From Rotaria sp. Silwood1 (taxonomy: Eukaryota > Rotifera > Eurotatoria > Philodinida > Philodinidae): DNA of 64,000 bases. Below the pieces are notes generated by a model that searched no databases, was not told where the DNA came from, and saw only the letters and a program-made list of their open reading frames with translations. How positions within the stretch are numbered: position 1 is the first letter of the stretch; each line of letters starts with the position of its first letter. Below, in pieces: positions 13,101 through 23,844 of this stretch. Position numbers and translations under genes: made by a program. Location: assembly GCA_905250075.1 (NCBI GenBank), contig CAJNOP010000538.1, forward strand, positions 1 through 64,000, read 5' to 3'.

Positions 13101-14105
13101 CACAAGGTCTGCAAGAGAAATTTAACAATACTTCATAAATTTTTTTAATGCGTCCATCTGAATGACTTTTTAGAACGCATGAACATTGCAATACTGTATG
13201 AAGAATTCCAGTTACGGGTGTGAATTCATTAGTTAATATGGAGTCACGTACTGAATAAATTAATTTTTCTAAACGCTCAACAAAATCCTCATAGAAATAT
13301 ATTTCACTGAAAGGACTGTGCAACTCTTCTTCCATCAGATTTTGATATATGTTCTGGAGTTCAACATCAAAGTTTTGAATCAATGTGTCATATGAGATTA
13401 GGTGCAATCCCAAATGATCTCTTAACATTTGGATATTTTGAATATATTCAATGGAAATTTTGTAGTCATGAATGTCTTCTCGTCTTGATCGTTCTTTGCT
13501 AGCTAAAGCATGATTGAAATTTCTCATGAGTTCTGTACAGAATTCACTAATATTCTTACTGACAAACCTTAGAGCATCTTTATAAGCATCTTGAACAAAA
13601 GTTAGCTTGATCAAGTCTTTTAATATCTTTATATTATTCAAATAGTAAATTAAAAGATCACTATCTCTGAGTTTTAAAACAGAATGGATATTCGATTTGT
13701 TCCTTTCTATCGGTTGTACAATCGTTGCTACTGTTTCTTTACTTATCGACAATTGGAAAACTTCTGGGTACACAATACTTTGCAAATGTTCCAATTTTTA
13801 ATTAAATCTTTCCGATCACCATGGATAGGGTCTATTTTTACAATGCCATTTACAGTTTTCTCAATCATGTCTGATAGCACTTTCATACATGCACTAGTTG
13901 ATTCTAAGGAAGAATCTACTGCTGCCGATTTTACATCCACTAACAAAGCATGGATGTCTACTGTTGCAGGATATTTTGTATATGCATAAAAAATGCAATC
14001 TAGTCTATTTTCTATATCATTCATCTTCGTTTACTTGTTCAACACTATCGCATTCTTCCCCTAAACTTGAAACTAATCGCCCGCCGTCAAATGCGACAAT
14101 CTATT
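10183..14105 (-). pseudogene. Decayed gene for a long helical protein (unknown family)
   Basis: From 14105 down to 10183 on the minus strand, successive open segments in different frames join into one long, evenly helical, charged protein of roughly 1200-1300 residues. Examples are the segments at 13743-14024, 13081-13794, 12566-13114, 12249-12569, 11862-12224, 11503-11841, 11178-11366, 10947-11165 and 10391-10795. Frames change at about seven points, some in A/T homopolymers (near 12630 and 11550). In-frame stops occur near 12250, 11180, 10815, 10393 and 10310, and the frame stays open beyond each. At 13116-13094 a GT...TTGCAG stretch of 23 bp would restore frame but is short for an intron here. 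The first segment follows a possible acceptor (CTTTAATAG at about 14105). I see no catalytic motif or membrane segment; it reads like a structural or scaffold protein. Decay of a host gene is most likely; assembly errors could explain the homopolymer shifts but not the stops. Confidence 0.65.
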
Positions 14106-14162
14106 AAAGCAAATATCATAATGAATTGACTCGATACTAATGTTTGGCCCAAAAAAGTTCTA

Positions 14163-14519
14163 CCCAGTGAAAAATGACAAGATTATGTAAGATTATAACC
14201 GGATTTTTGTGCAACAGGAACCAAATTATAATCGATTAAAATCTTCTAAATCAACGATAATTTGATTTTTAATCAAAAGTAATCTCCTAAATCAAGTATA
14301 ATTTTGATTAAAATCATGTATTTTTGATTTGATATGATTTTTAATCGTAACTATAAGATTTTCAACAAAATTATACTTGATTTAGGAGATATTTTTTGAT
14401 TAACAATCAAATTATCGTTGATTTAGAAGATTTCAATCGATTATAATTTGGATTTTGTTGCACAAAAGTCCGGTTATAATCTTACATAATCTGATACAAT
14501 CTGACATTTTTTCACTGGG
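14163..14519. mobile_element. Palindromic MITE, TA-CCCAGTG family
   Basis: The ends CCCAGTGAAAAATG and CATTTTTTCACTGGG are flanked by TA at 14161-14162 and 14520-14521. The two halves are reverse complements over nearly the whole length (GATTATGTAAGATTATAACC near 14180 pairs with GGTTATAATCTTACATAATC near 14472). No ORF. It lies just upstream of the decayed gene at 10.2-14.1 kb, probably within an intron or its 5' flank. Confidence 0.8.
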
Positions 14520-14539
14520 TACATCTTGAAAATTTTGGA

Positions 14540-15183
14540 TTAATTCTGTCGAAGAAATTTTGTACATTGTAATTGTGCCAAGAGAACACCGCGAAGAGTT
14601 GGATCAAGATTATCGATTTTCGTTGCGATTTCATCGCAAGCGCCAGGCAGACGTTGTGAGAAGAATGCTTGAAATTCATCTTTAGCGACCGATGGCGTAT
14701 GCGTTATGCAAAGACCAGTGGCTGCAGCATCCAGCAATTGAGGATAATCATCCATGTAGACCGATCGAATGCTCCACTCGCTGTCAAATTGAGCTTTGCC
14801 CACTTGAAACTTGGCAAGAAGGCCGACGAACGAAGCCAGAGCTTCAATCAGCAACGGATGAGTGATACTGTGCGAGCGTTGAGCGACAACTTGTAGACAT
14901 TGAGAAGTGGGCACTTTTTCACGGATATAGATTATCACAGACAGGATTGATCGGTCTTAGGTAAATCCATTAGCTGTACCGTCTTGTCCGTTGATCAACT
15001 TGTTGAAGGGTTCCATTGGAATCGAGACATCGTTGACGAACACTTGTGTGGTTGGGAAGACATTATACGAAAATGAATTTCGTAAGAACGAGGTTGTGGA
15101 AAGGTTGAGAAGGAACCATTGGCAGCGAATATCACTAAACAAGAACAATAAATAAAGTTCCCTCTCATGTAAAAGCGTCGCAC
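14540..15183 (-). pseudogene. Unrecognised coding remnant
   Basis: Two minus-strand open segments, 15148-14957 and 14938-14540, have less AT-biased codon use than their surroundings and conserved-looking stretches (FVNDVSIPMEPFNKLINGQ; FQAFFSQRLPGACDEIATK). The first ends in a stop just before the second begins, and a competing frame is open at 15183-14995. It looks like part of a real protein, perhaps an exon pair or a broken gene. It may belong to the same transcription unit as the decayed gene downstream, with the MITE lying in the intron between them. I cannot assign a family. Confidence 0.4.
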
Positions 15184-15323
15184 AAAATTAAATTTTCGGT
15201 TTTACAAGACAAGCTATAGTCTTTCGAGGACGATTAGGGCTTGGGGGTTACCTCCAGTGGCCTGGTGTTACAGCCTTTGGCGTATCTTGTTTCCCGCTTG
15301 ATTGTTTCTACATCTCTGAATTC

Positions 15324-15400
15324 GTGGGGTGTGGGTGTAGATCAGGAAAAGAGACACACGTACCTCCACAGCCCGTACGGACACCCACATCCACCCACAA
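15324..15400. repeat. Telomere-like array 2
   Basis: A G-rich arm (GTGGGGTGTGGGTG), a core holding AGGAAAAGAGACACACG, then a degenerate C-rich arm ending ACACCCACATCCACCCACAA. Orientation is head to head, as in the other arrays. Confidence 0.65.
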
Positions 15401-16280
15401 CTTTAAGTAGATAAAACTTTTCTTGTTCGATCATAGAACTGGCTGTGGATATCTTGAGACGTACATGTACCAAATGAAACCAATTAATCAATTGACTTTC
15501 AAGATTATAGATTTTTAATGCATCAGGAAGAGGCGAAAGCATACAAAAAAAAATGATATTTTGTAATACCAAGATAGTAAAAAATGATGATATGATAATT
15601 GATAAAACAATTATTTACACTAAAATGCAAAGGTTTTGTTCAGTAACATTTTTAAAACGTTTATCAATGTAGAACAAGCTACTTCTCATTTCATATATTG
15701 AATTCGGTGAACAAAATGACATGTACACGTATACATGTCTATTGTTGACGGAACTGACTGTATCCCATTAACATGGATAAAAAATCAGAAAGGGTTTGGG
15801 TGTTTTTTTTTGTATGTCTTAGTCAACCTCAATTCATATGTTATTTGTAGTTATTATTCGATACAAAAACAGCGTGTTTCACGGATACCATTTAATGAAC
15901 TCGTTGAAATTTGGGTGTAGAGGTTCTTGATTGGCCAAGAGTCACATCCACAACTTCAGTCAAATCGTTCTATTTCACTTCTTCAGAAAATAATTTTAGA
16001 GCCTTTGTTTGTGGCCGTTTTGTTTTGACGTTAGATAATCACTTCACTTGTGCGATGGCTAAGCTCCTACTAGACTAAAAAAATGCATAAAAATCTGAGT
16101 AGGCCACAATCAACTAGATGAGAAAAATCAATTATAAAACGACCGCGTAATTCACAATTTGAAGTATCATAGGATCAAGAAAAAAAACGATTTTGATACC
16201 CTATCGATTTTTTTCTCGCATAAAAACATTATTGCATGGCAATATATAATACAAAAAAAGAAAACGATTCTATTTCGTAA
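15401..16280. other. Intergenic region upstream of the glycoside hydrolase
   Basis: No gene supported. The last 150 bases are AT-rich (ATATATAATAC near 16240) and probably contain the promoter of the gene that starts at 16281, but no clear motif can be singled out. Confidence 0.4.
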
Positions 16281-18182
16281 ATGAGAAATTTATCGGTGTA
16301 TCTCGTACTGCTTTGGTACTACGCATTTTCGGTAAGTGATGGGTTGACCGATAAGAAAATATTTCGGCCATCAGCTACCGAACTCAGCAATCCAAAAGTC
16401 TATCCCCAACGATCAATCTATGGAATCAAAGCAATTCAACCGGATCAGTGGAAAGTTGAAGATATTGCAGGCAATGGAGCAGGTGGCATTGCGATCAATA
16501 CTCCTTGGTAAAAAATATGCAAAGTTATAGATGTGACAGACGAGAACTTTTGATAAGTCAAATATTCACAATGATTTCAGTCGAAGACTTATGAGTTACT
16601 ATTAAAAAATGGTTGATTGTCAGAGTAAAAAAATCATTGAAAATGTACATTTGATATACCATTTCTTGTTTTCAAAAGTTGACAACTCCTTGATTTTATA
16701 TCTTTTCTTTCTTTGCCATCAATCATCATAGTTAGAATGTTTTCATGTAGGGCCGATTTTCAACCACAAGAAAAACGCATACCATGCTCGAACAATGAAA
16801 TCGCCTACGATGGCTATTGTTTTATACCGGCGCGTGATAGTCCAATAAAAACATATACAGATCGACAATTAATGATCACTGCTGTACTAATCATTCCACC
16901 AGCATGGGCCCGTCAACGTAATACTGATTGTAAACAGGCAAATCAGGCGTTTTGCGCACCTGACAATGCTGCAGCTTTCGGTCGATTTGCTGGCTTCCTT
17001 GCATGGCATTACAATGGTCAAAATGGCAAGGGACGCATAACAGAATTTGTGATTATGAATGAAGTCAATGCAGCTGAATGGTACAATATCGGATGTGGTA
17101 ATGGTAAACCATGTAACATTGATGCATGGGTTCAACACTATGCTCAAGTTTATATTGCTGCTTATGATCAGATTCGTCGTGAACAACCTCAAGCACCTGT
17201 TCTTGTTTCCCTTGAACATCATTTTGATACAATTTTTGATCAGTATGCTTCGGCGACTAATCCAGTAAGTATGCCATTTGTGAGCTTGATTGCAAATTAT
17301 TCTTATCAATTTATATTTTTTTAATTATTAAAGTTCATGTCTGGTCGAACATTTATCACTAAACTAGTACCCAAATTAGGGAATCGGCAATGGGCTCTAG
17401 CTTATCATCCATATCCACCCAGTCTTCTTCGTGCTGAATTTGGTCCGAACGATTGGCCGAAAATTACATTTGGTAACATCAATCGACTTGTCGGATGGTT
17501 GATGCAAAGTTTTCCGAATACTTCATCCGCACATAAAGTTTATTTGACAGAAAATGGCATTAATTCTATAGCACCTAATTCAGATCAGAATAAACAACAC
17601 GATCAATTGTGTGCTGCCTTTGAAATAATGTTAGCTACGCCAAATGTCGACTTATTCGTTTATCATCGTATGAAAGATCATATTGTTGAAATACAGCAAG
17701 GACTTGGCTTAGGTTTGGTTGACACAAATGGAAACTACAAGCGAGCATGGTCACTGTGGGCAATGGTCAATCGTTTCGATGTGTCACCATCAAAATTATC
17801 ATGTGGCTTCCAAAACTTACCCTATGTTGTTCTGAAACGAGCGCGTCATCAAACTAATGGTCACATTTCAACAACACGACCACTACCCGCTGGATACACA
17901 ATTGAACAAACATGGAAATTGTTTCGTGAACCCCAACCAAATACTAAACTGATCTTTGAATGCCAACGCAAAACTGACCAACGACGTTTTCCATCTGTAA
18001 ATCAACATTGTGAAAATCAAGATGCCCTAGGACCATTGGGTTATATCTATACAAACGACCAGACTAGTGTTAAAACAGTGGCCATTTATCGATGTCGATT
18101 AGGTTCTGACTACTTTGTTTCATCAAATGCAAATTGTGAGCAAGCTACAAACGAAGGTCTTCTTGGTTATGCTGTGGTTTAA
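16281..18182 (+). CDS. Secreted glycoside hydrolase (clan GH-A-like), three exons
   Basis: Exons 16281-16507, 16751-17264 and 17334-18182 give 529 residues; both introns (243 and 69 bp) are GT-AG and keep the frame. The N-terminus (MRNLSVYLVLLWYYAFSVSDG) is a signal peptide. The central part has the marks of a (beta/alpha)8 retaining glycosidase: EFVIMNEVNAAEW carries the NE acid/base pair, and KVYLTENGINS carries the likely nucleophile Glu; ALAYHPYPPS fits a sugar-facing loop. The closest pattern I recall is the DUF5722-type GH-A family of bacteria. The C-terminal 100 residues hold two copies of a Cys/Gly module (F-S-N-x-x-C-E then LGY; ANCEQATNEGLLGY) like DUF5648 modules on secreted hydrolases. 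It probably degrades environmental polysaccharide outside the cell or in the gut. AATAAA lies at 18212. The substrate is unknown; bacterial origin is inference. Confidence 0.8.
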
Positions 18183-18512
18183 ATATTAAAGATGTGTCAT
18201 TGCTCTTGAAAAATAAAAAATAAAAACCTTACAATCCAAGTACATGCTTTACTGTGACAATAATACAGACTCCGCAGTGGTCCTTTTTTTTCTTCTGTTT
18301 TTACTCTTCATACGAATAGACTCTAAGAAACTTCGTAAAATATATGAGCAATGCTTAGATAGAGATCTCTCAGAGCTCCAAAAAATGTTTAATTCACCAC
18401 AAGTCCAAGAAAAAGGCCGCCATAATTATGTTAAGATATGCATATAAGACTTCAATTAATGCGGCATATATGTACAGGACTTGAGATATCTAAAATAACC
18501 CTTCACTAGAAT

Positions 18513-19091
18513 TTGGTCACTGCGCAAAATTGCAAGCATATTTAACTACTGATCAGAAGTCCTTGGACGTATGAAACTTCGAGTGAAGATCAATCGTTTT
18601 CCATGATATTTTGCCAGAGACACAACTTGAAAAACTGTGATCTTCAGTACCAATCCGAAGACGAATACACTGAGTAGAAGTGGAGTTAGAGATCAAATAC
18701 TGCTTTCAGTCCGGTAAACACAATTTCAATAGTTAAAGAAATTTTCAACCTAGCTCTCTCTTGCTTTTGAAGACTACTGTTTGTTACATCTCCGATATAA
18801 GTTTTTTAGAAAAAATTGGTGATATTCATAAACATAGCAAGCAGAAAGTTTGAAATAATGGATGAACCCGGTTGAGAAATCCTTTAAATATCAAAATTGT
18901 GCTTACCGGACTAAAAGCAGTATTTGATCTCTAACTCCACTTTTACTCAGCGTATTCGAGCTCGAATTGGTACTGACGATCACAGTTTTTCAAGCTGCAT
19001 CTCTGGTAAAAATATCATGGAAAACGATTGATCTTCACTCGAAGTTTCATACGTCTAGAGACTTCTGGCCAGCAGTGTACTTAGTGACCAA
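18513..19091. mobile_element. Inverted-repeat DNA element, about 580 bp
   Basis: The ends TTGGTCACT (18513) and AGTGACCAA (19083-19091) match. Arms of over 200 bp pair: GAGTTAGAGATCAAATACTG near 18684 with CAGTATTTGATCTCTAACTC near 18918, and CATGATATTTTGCCAGAG with its partner near 19005. There is no transposase; it is non-autonomous. It ends 18 bp before the telomere-like array at 19109. Confidence 0.7.
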
Positions 19092-19108
19092 CCATAATCG
19101 ACGCTGAA

Positions 19109-19289
19109 CGGGTGTGGGGTATGTGAGCGGGTGTGGGGTATGTGAGTGGGTGTGGGTGTGGGTGTGAGTGTGGGGTGGGCGTGGTGTGGGTGTGGATGCT
19201 AGTGTCTATTCAGGAACAGCTTCACCCACACCCACACCCACACCCACACCCACACCCACACCCACACCCCACACCTACATCCACACCCT
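19109..19289. repeat. Telomere-like array 3
   Basis: A 90-bp degenerate G-rich arm (GGGTGTGGGGTATGTGAG...), a core of about 27 bases containing TTCAGGAACAGC, and a clean C-rich arm with about seven CCCACA units. The Athena fragment starts directly after the C-rich arm. Confidence 0.85.
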
Positions 19290-19299
19290 ACATCGACAA

Positions 19300-20230
19300 T
19301 TTGTATTAAACGAAATCTACGGCCGATATGTTTTGCAATCAAAAGTCGAGAGTATCACGCAATCCTTGTTGCTGTAAATAGATACATCGATGATGTCTTT
19401 CTCACCTCGAATAGATCATTCAAAAAGGTTGAACAAATGATAAACGAAGCCTATGACTTTCATCCAAACATCCAATTGACTAGCAAAATTGGACAACGTG
19501 TGACCTTTCTCGACGTTCACATGAATAACAATAATGGCATTCTGTTCACATCGTTTTAGCATAAAGAAACAGCCGAACCCTATGTTATCTCTTTCAAATC
19601 CGATTATGCTCGACATGCATTGAGAAATATTGTTCAAGGTGCCTCAACTCGAGTTGTTTGCTATTCATAGACATTGAAAGCATTTGACGATGAGCGTCGT
19701 TATATTCGAATAACGTTACTATATAATGGATGAGTCATATTATGCATCTTTTACCTTCCAATCACTACCTATTCATATTTAGGTGTCCATCACAATTTAT
19801 CGATGTTCAATTCAAGAAATTCTTCTCAATGTATCATTTGACCACGACAAATATGTTCATATCAATTATAGACGAGAGTCTATATCTTCGTCTGCGTCAA
19901 CAACTACTAAATATTCCTACAAGGAAACAGTCACAAGTGAACAAAAGCCTAACATTAGCCAACACAGACAACATCGTAGAGAATGCTAATATTGAAGCTG
20001 TGCAAAATCCATCAGTCGTAGCAAAAGAAAAAAATTGGTCGATTATCTTATTCTCCATTACACATATGAAAGACGACTCAAATCTTACAAAACGAGACAT
20101 TCATCAAATCTGGAATCAAGTCTTCATGGAATACACCACTAGTGAATGTCAAAGTAACAGTAGGCAACCGAAATAATAAAAAAAAATCATGTATGAGCTT
20201 ATGCGAACACATCCAGGTCCATCTTTTCTA
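19300..20230 (+). mobile_element. Fossil fragment of an Athena-type Penelope-like retroelement
   Basis: The plus strand encodes the C-terminal half of a reverse transcriptase: NRYIDDVFLTSN at 19377-19412 is palm motif C (YIDD), followed by QRVTFLDVHMNNNNGILFT and, further on, FIDVQFKKFFS, the order seen in Penelope-like enzymes. Athena is the endonuclease-deficient Penelope-like family that in bdelloids sits at telomeres. The element is 5'-truncated and broken in several places, so it is an inactive relic of unknown age. Its truncated 5' end faces a CCCACA array, which is the polarity expected if a truncated copy was once a chromosome end capped by telomerase. The coding trace ends near 20176; the 3' limit is not clear. 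Confidence 0.7.
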
Positions 20231-20739
20231 CGCACAATATAAAACAAGGAAGCAATGAAGCACAAATTCGATCAAACACGATTTTATCACAAAATTTCTC
20301 CTTTTATTGTTGCATTTCTATTTACTACGCTCGTTTTAATGAAATTGTACACTTCTTCTAACCTGCTGTATCAAACATTTCATTCTATCATTCTATTAAA
20401 CCACAAGTATCTAGAGTCATATTAGAGCATTTCACTGATGAGGGAACACATCGATTGTTTTCCATGTCAATTAATAATTCCTCTACGGATGATTCATTAT
20501 TCACAGTGAAATGGAAACTAGCAATTGGTCTATATGATCATACAATTCTACTGAGATTCAAACCACCTGATGATCCCCTTAGCCGGGATGAAATCGCGTT
20601 TGTAGTAGCTTTATCTCACATCCTTGGTCCCGACTCCAGCTGGTTGAGGTTGATAACCGGGTCCGAATGTTTCCTCTGATCTCCAATCGCAAGACTCGTT
20701 TTAGTTAAGTAAGAGAAATGATAAAAATTTCCGAGACTT
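20231..20739. other. Region after the Athena fragment
   Basis: A 74-codon open frame at 20455-20679 has no recognisable family. It may be the 3' flank of the retroelement relic or the start of the repeat cluster that follows. Confidence 0.3.
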
Positions 20740-21900
20740 CCTTTTCACATTGAATCGGCGCCACTTTCAAATTTTATAAGCCCAATATCTTCGAAAAGGA
20801 TAAGCCGTTGCACTTGAAAATATTTGCTTTTTTTTACTTGTGTTCTTCATTATGTGATACAAAATGGTAGTCAATATTACTTAACTGTCTGATGAACAGC
20901 CGGATATATCGATGAAATATCACGCCACCATTTCATGTGAAGAATGTGACATCATCTCCGTTTTAACTAAAATATATTACGACACTCTTTCAGTCTGACA
21001 GCACGAGTGATGTCAAAATGGATTAGTCTATTAGACTTGAAATGTTTATCATTTTCTCTCGTTGCCCTCATTATGTGATAAAAAATGACGTCAATATGGT
21101 TCGTCCTTACGACAAAAAGAATAAAAAAACGTTGAAAATTTCATGTAAACGTTTAATGTAAAGTATATCACTCTAGCTTTAGAAATGATTTTTCTCCGTA
21201 TTTTATTAATTAGGAGTTCTGTTAGTTTTGATAATAAGATGACCACTTCTTGGACATATTTTGTGTGAAAATGAATCGTAGGACCTGTTATGTTGAAGAA
21301 AAAGAAATGGGAATAGTTATTAGAAATTATCGTTTTCACATTGAATCTAACGTCACTTTTTTTGAATTTTACAGTGCTAATATCTTCGAAAAGGATAAGC
21401 CATTTGACCTGACATTTATAGCTTTTTTTCTCTTGTGAGTTCTCAAAATATAATAAGAATGAAGTCAATATCCGTATGAGGAAAATAAAAAAGTATAATC
21501 AAAATATCATGCCACCTTGAGAAGGATTATTAGTCATCGAAAGATGATTAAGCATTAATCAAAATATCTTAAAAAGAAGAACAGTTCTGAAACATACTTT
21601 CCATGGTAAAAGTGGTGAATGTTGTTTTGATGTAGGGAAATGGTGAAAAGCTTCGAGAATTCTAGTTTTTTCACCGAATGTTACACCGTCTTTTTAATTT
21701 TACAGCATCAATATTTCAAAAAAGGATAAGCTATTTGACTTGAAATTGATATCATTTTCTTCTCTCATGAGTCTCACATTGTGTTTAAAAGATGAGCTCA
21801 ATATTGTTTCTCTGTGTGAGGAAAATATGGTTGAAATGGCATGTCACAGTTTTAGATGAATGATATCACGTCACCGTGAAAATTATTGTTCTCTGGACAC
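20740..21900 (+). repeat. Degenerate tandem repeat, four units of about 250-330 bp
   Basis: A phrase built on AATATCTTCGAAAAGGATAA followed by GACTTGAAATT, a T-rich tract with CTCTCGT, ATTATGTGATAAAAAATG, and GAAGTCAATAT recurs with anchors near 20784, 21031 (partial), 21379 and 21709. Units are well diverged, with no shared open frame, so this is non-coding tandem DNA. A lone copy lies at 29815-29925. Confidence 0.65.
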
Positions 21901-22560
21901 TGACGATCGAGGGTTCAGCAACATGTCTAAAAGAAAAGGTGTATTCATGCTCGTATTTTGTATGAGAAAGAAAAGACGTTGAACTTGTTGTTGTACAGAA
22001 AAAAAAACAAGAAACCTCTTTCAAAACACGCACTTCCTGACTGAGTATTCCTTTTCTTCAGAACTCATGATTACTTTTGGCAGTCAGGAAATTATCTTAT
22101 AAACATGAAGAGAGACTCGTCAAGTACTATCCACTGATGTGTGAAAAGTCTCTTTTAATTTTGATTGGTCCAAATTGCAGAAGAAAATTAGCAATAAAAA
22201 CATGCCAACAATACGCTGAGAAAGTTGTTTGACTCCTGCCACTCGGTTATTTAATTTTCTCAATAGTGAAACATTGAAGTTCTAGACAATTTATGGTGTT
22301 CTTTCTAACATCGTAGTCAAAATTTAAATCTCATATATTCATTTTCCAACGAGAGTACGATTCTAACGAATCTGCACGACGTGGTGAGTAGCATCAAATA
22401 ATTCTTAGAAACACATTTCTCTAGAAAGGAAATTCGTTGCACAGACAGGACGATGAAACTAAATTTCGTCTTTATCAAAAGCATGAAAATCCAATAATCC
22501 TATTTCTAAAGATGAATATGAGCAACTGACTTTGTGACTTGTTGCACAGGTAAGCAAAAG
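21901..22560. other. Unassigned intergenic DNA
   Basis: No gene, no clear repeat. The composition is less AT-biased than the first 10 kb, which suggests old mobile-element sequence, but no family can be named. Confidence 0.3.
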
Positions 22561-22565
22561 ATGGA

Positions 22566-22905
22566 TTAAAAGACTAGTCGATTTTCTAGCCATGACGGCC
22601 CGTTAGATCTAGTCTTTTCATCAAAAAGTCCTAGTACGTGACTAGTCTGGAATTCTAGACCATTATCATCTCTCGCCCTAACTGTGTGACTGACGGGCGT
22701 CACTAGTATCAGCATAACTAGTCTTTTTTGCAAAAAGTTCTCGTCTAAGACTAGTCCGGAGTCGATCGAGATGAAAAAACAATTCTCAAAACGTTGACTA
22801 GTCATAGACGAGGCCTTTTTTGAAAAAAAGACTAAACATGATCAATCAGTAGTCTTCGACAGCATCTTGAACTAGTCTTCGAGGTATTAACTAGCGGGGT
22901 CTGAA
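22566..22905. repeat. CTAGT-rich repeat cluster
   Basis: ACTAGTC or its near variants occurs about ten times in 340 bp, in both orientations, with a longer shared phrase (ACTAGTCTTTTTTGCAAAAAG near 22717, TCTAGTCTTTTCATCAAAAAG near 22609). This looks like a non-autonomous element made of internal inverted repeats. Confidence 0.5.
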
Positions 22906-22924
22906 CTATTCTAAATGAATGAAG

Positions 22925-23008
22925 GATGACGATATAGATTAGATTCGAACATGGGTACTTCATGTTACATATGTATCCTTTAGCCGATTGAGTCATACAA
23001 TCGAGACG
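22925..23008 (-). other. tRNA-like relic or SINE head
   Basis: On the minus strand, TGACTCAATCGGC resembles a pol III A box and ATGTTCGAATCT, about 35 bases downstream, resembles a B box. The stems of a working tRNA do not pair, so it is at best a tRNA-derived relic. Confidence 0.3.
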
Positions 23009-23012
23009 ATTA

Positions 23013-23772
23013 CCCTAGTCAAACATCTTGTAAGCAAGATCTTGGGCAAGATACAAGGTACAGAAATGTTAACAGATCTTGAAAATTTAGGTACAAGATA
23101 ATCATATTATCTTGTACCAAGATCTTGAATCAGATCTTGGGTCCAGATAAGTAAGATCGTTTTTACAGGTATTTAGGATCTTGGGCACAGATTAATAAGA
23201 TCTTACGAATGGATTCATTAGATCTTGGGCACATATTACGATGCGAATTTTTTTTTCTGTAAAATCATATTATCACACTTTTTCAATTTATTTTCATTTG
23301 AATTATTCCTATCTCAAATAATTGAAGCAAGTCAGACCTTGGAATCTGACTGACCTTGAGATGGCTCGATCTCCATTGGAGTGCTTCAAGGCAGTCCTCC
23401 CTCGATGATTGATCGAGATCAGTATGTTCGCGAATAATTAACATTCGTGAAATAGTTTTTAAAAAATTTATTTTGAAAATGTATGTTTCACATGTTCAAA
23501 CACGTTGTTTATATGCGGCTATGTATGCATAAAAAGAACGGTGAATGACTAGTCAGCACATAAATACTAATGATATCGTTCTTTTACTCGAGATCTTGTG
23601 AGAAGATAATAGTAAATGATGTCTCTTCTATGATCTTGACAAGATCCTTAGTGCAGATTTATCCGATATAACCAAGATATTCACATACATATGATCTTTT
23701 CCAAATCTTTTCAAGATCTTGCTTATCGGTCCCAAGATTTCAAGATCTTGCTTACAAGATGTTTCACTAGGG
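23013..23772. mobile_element. Palindromic element rich in AAGATCTTG, TA-CCCTAGT ends
   Basis: The ends CCCTAGTCAAACATCTTGTA and, in reverse complement, CCCTAGTGAAACATCTTGTA are flanked by TA at 23011-23012 and 23773-23774. The body repeats AAGATCTTG and AGATCTTG many times, often as self-complementary units. There is no transposase. Its terminal trinucleotide and TA target match the MITEs at 14163 and 47565. Confidence 0.75.
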
Positions 23773-23844
23773 TATTATTATCAATCCTTAGACTTTAGAA
23801 CGTGTCATTTAGCTGCTCACACATATAGTTTTCTCAAATTTCTA

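Noticed and set aside
10183-14105. Alternative genetic code (stop reassignment) as the explanation for in-frame stops
   Set aside because: All three stop codons occur in frame there together with frame changes, while other genes in the window use normal stops. Decay is the simpler reading.
21091-21468. 125-codon minus-strand frame
   Set aside because: It falls in the degenerate tandem repeat and is not kept in the sister units.
23011-23774. piggyBac-type element (CCC...GGG ends)
   Set aside because: The flanks are TA only, not TTAA, at this and the sister elements.
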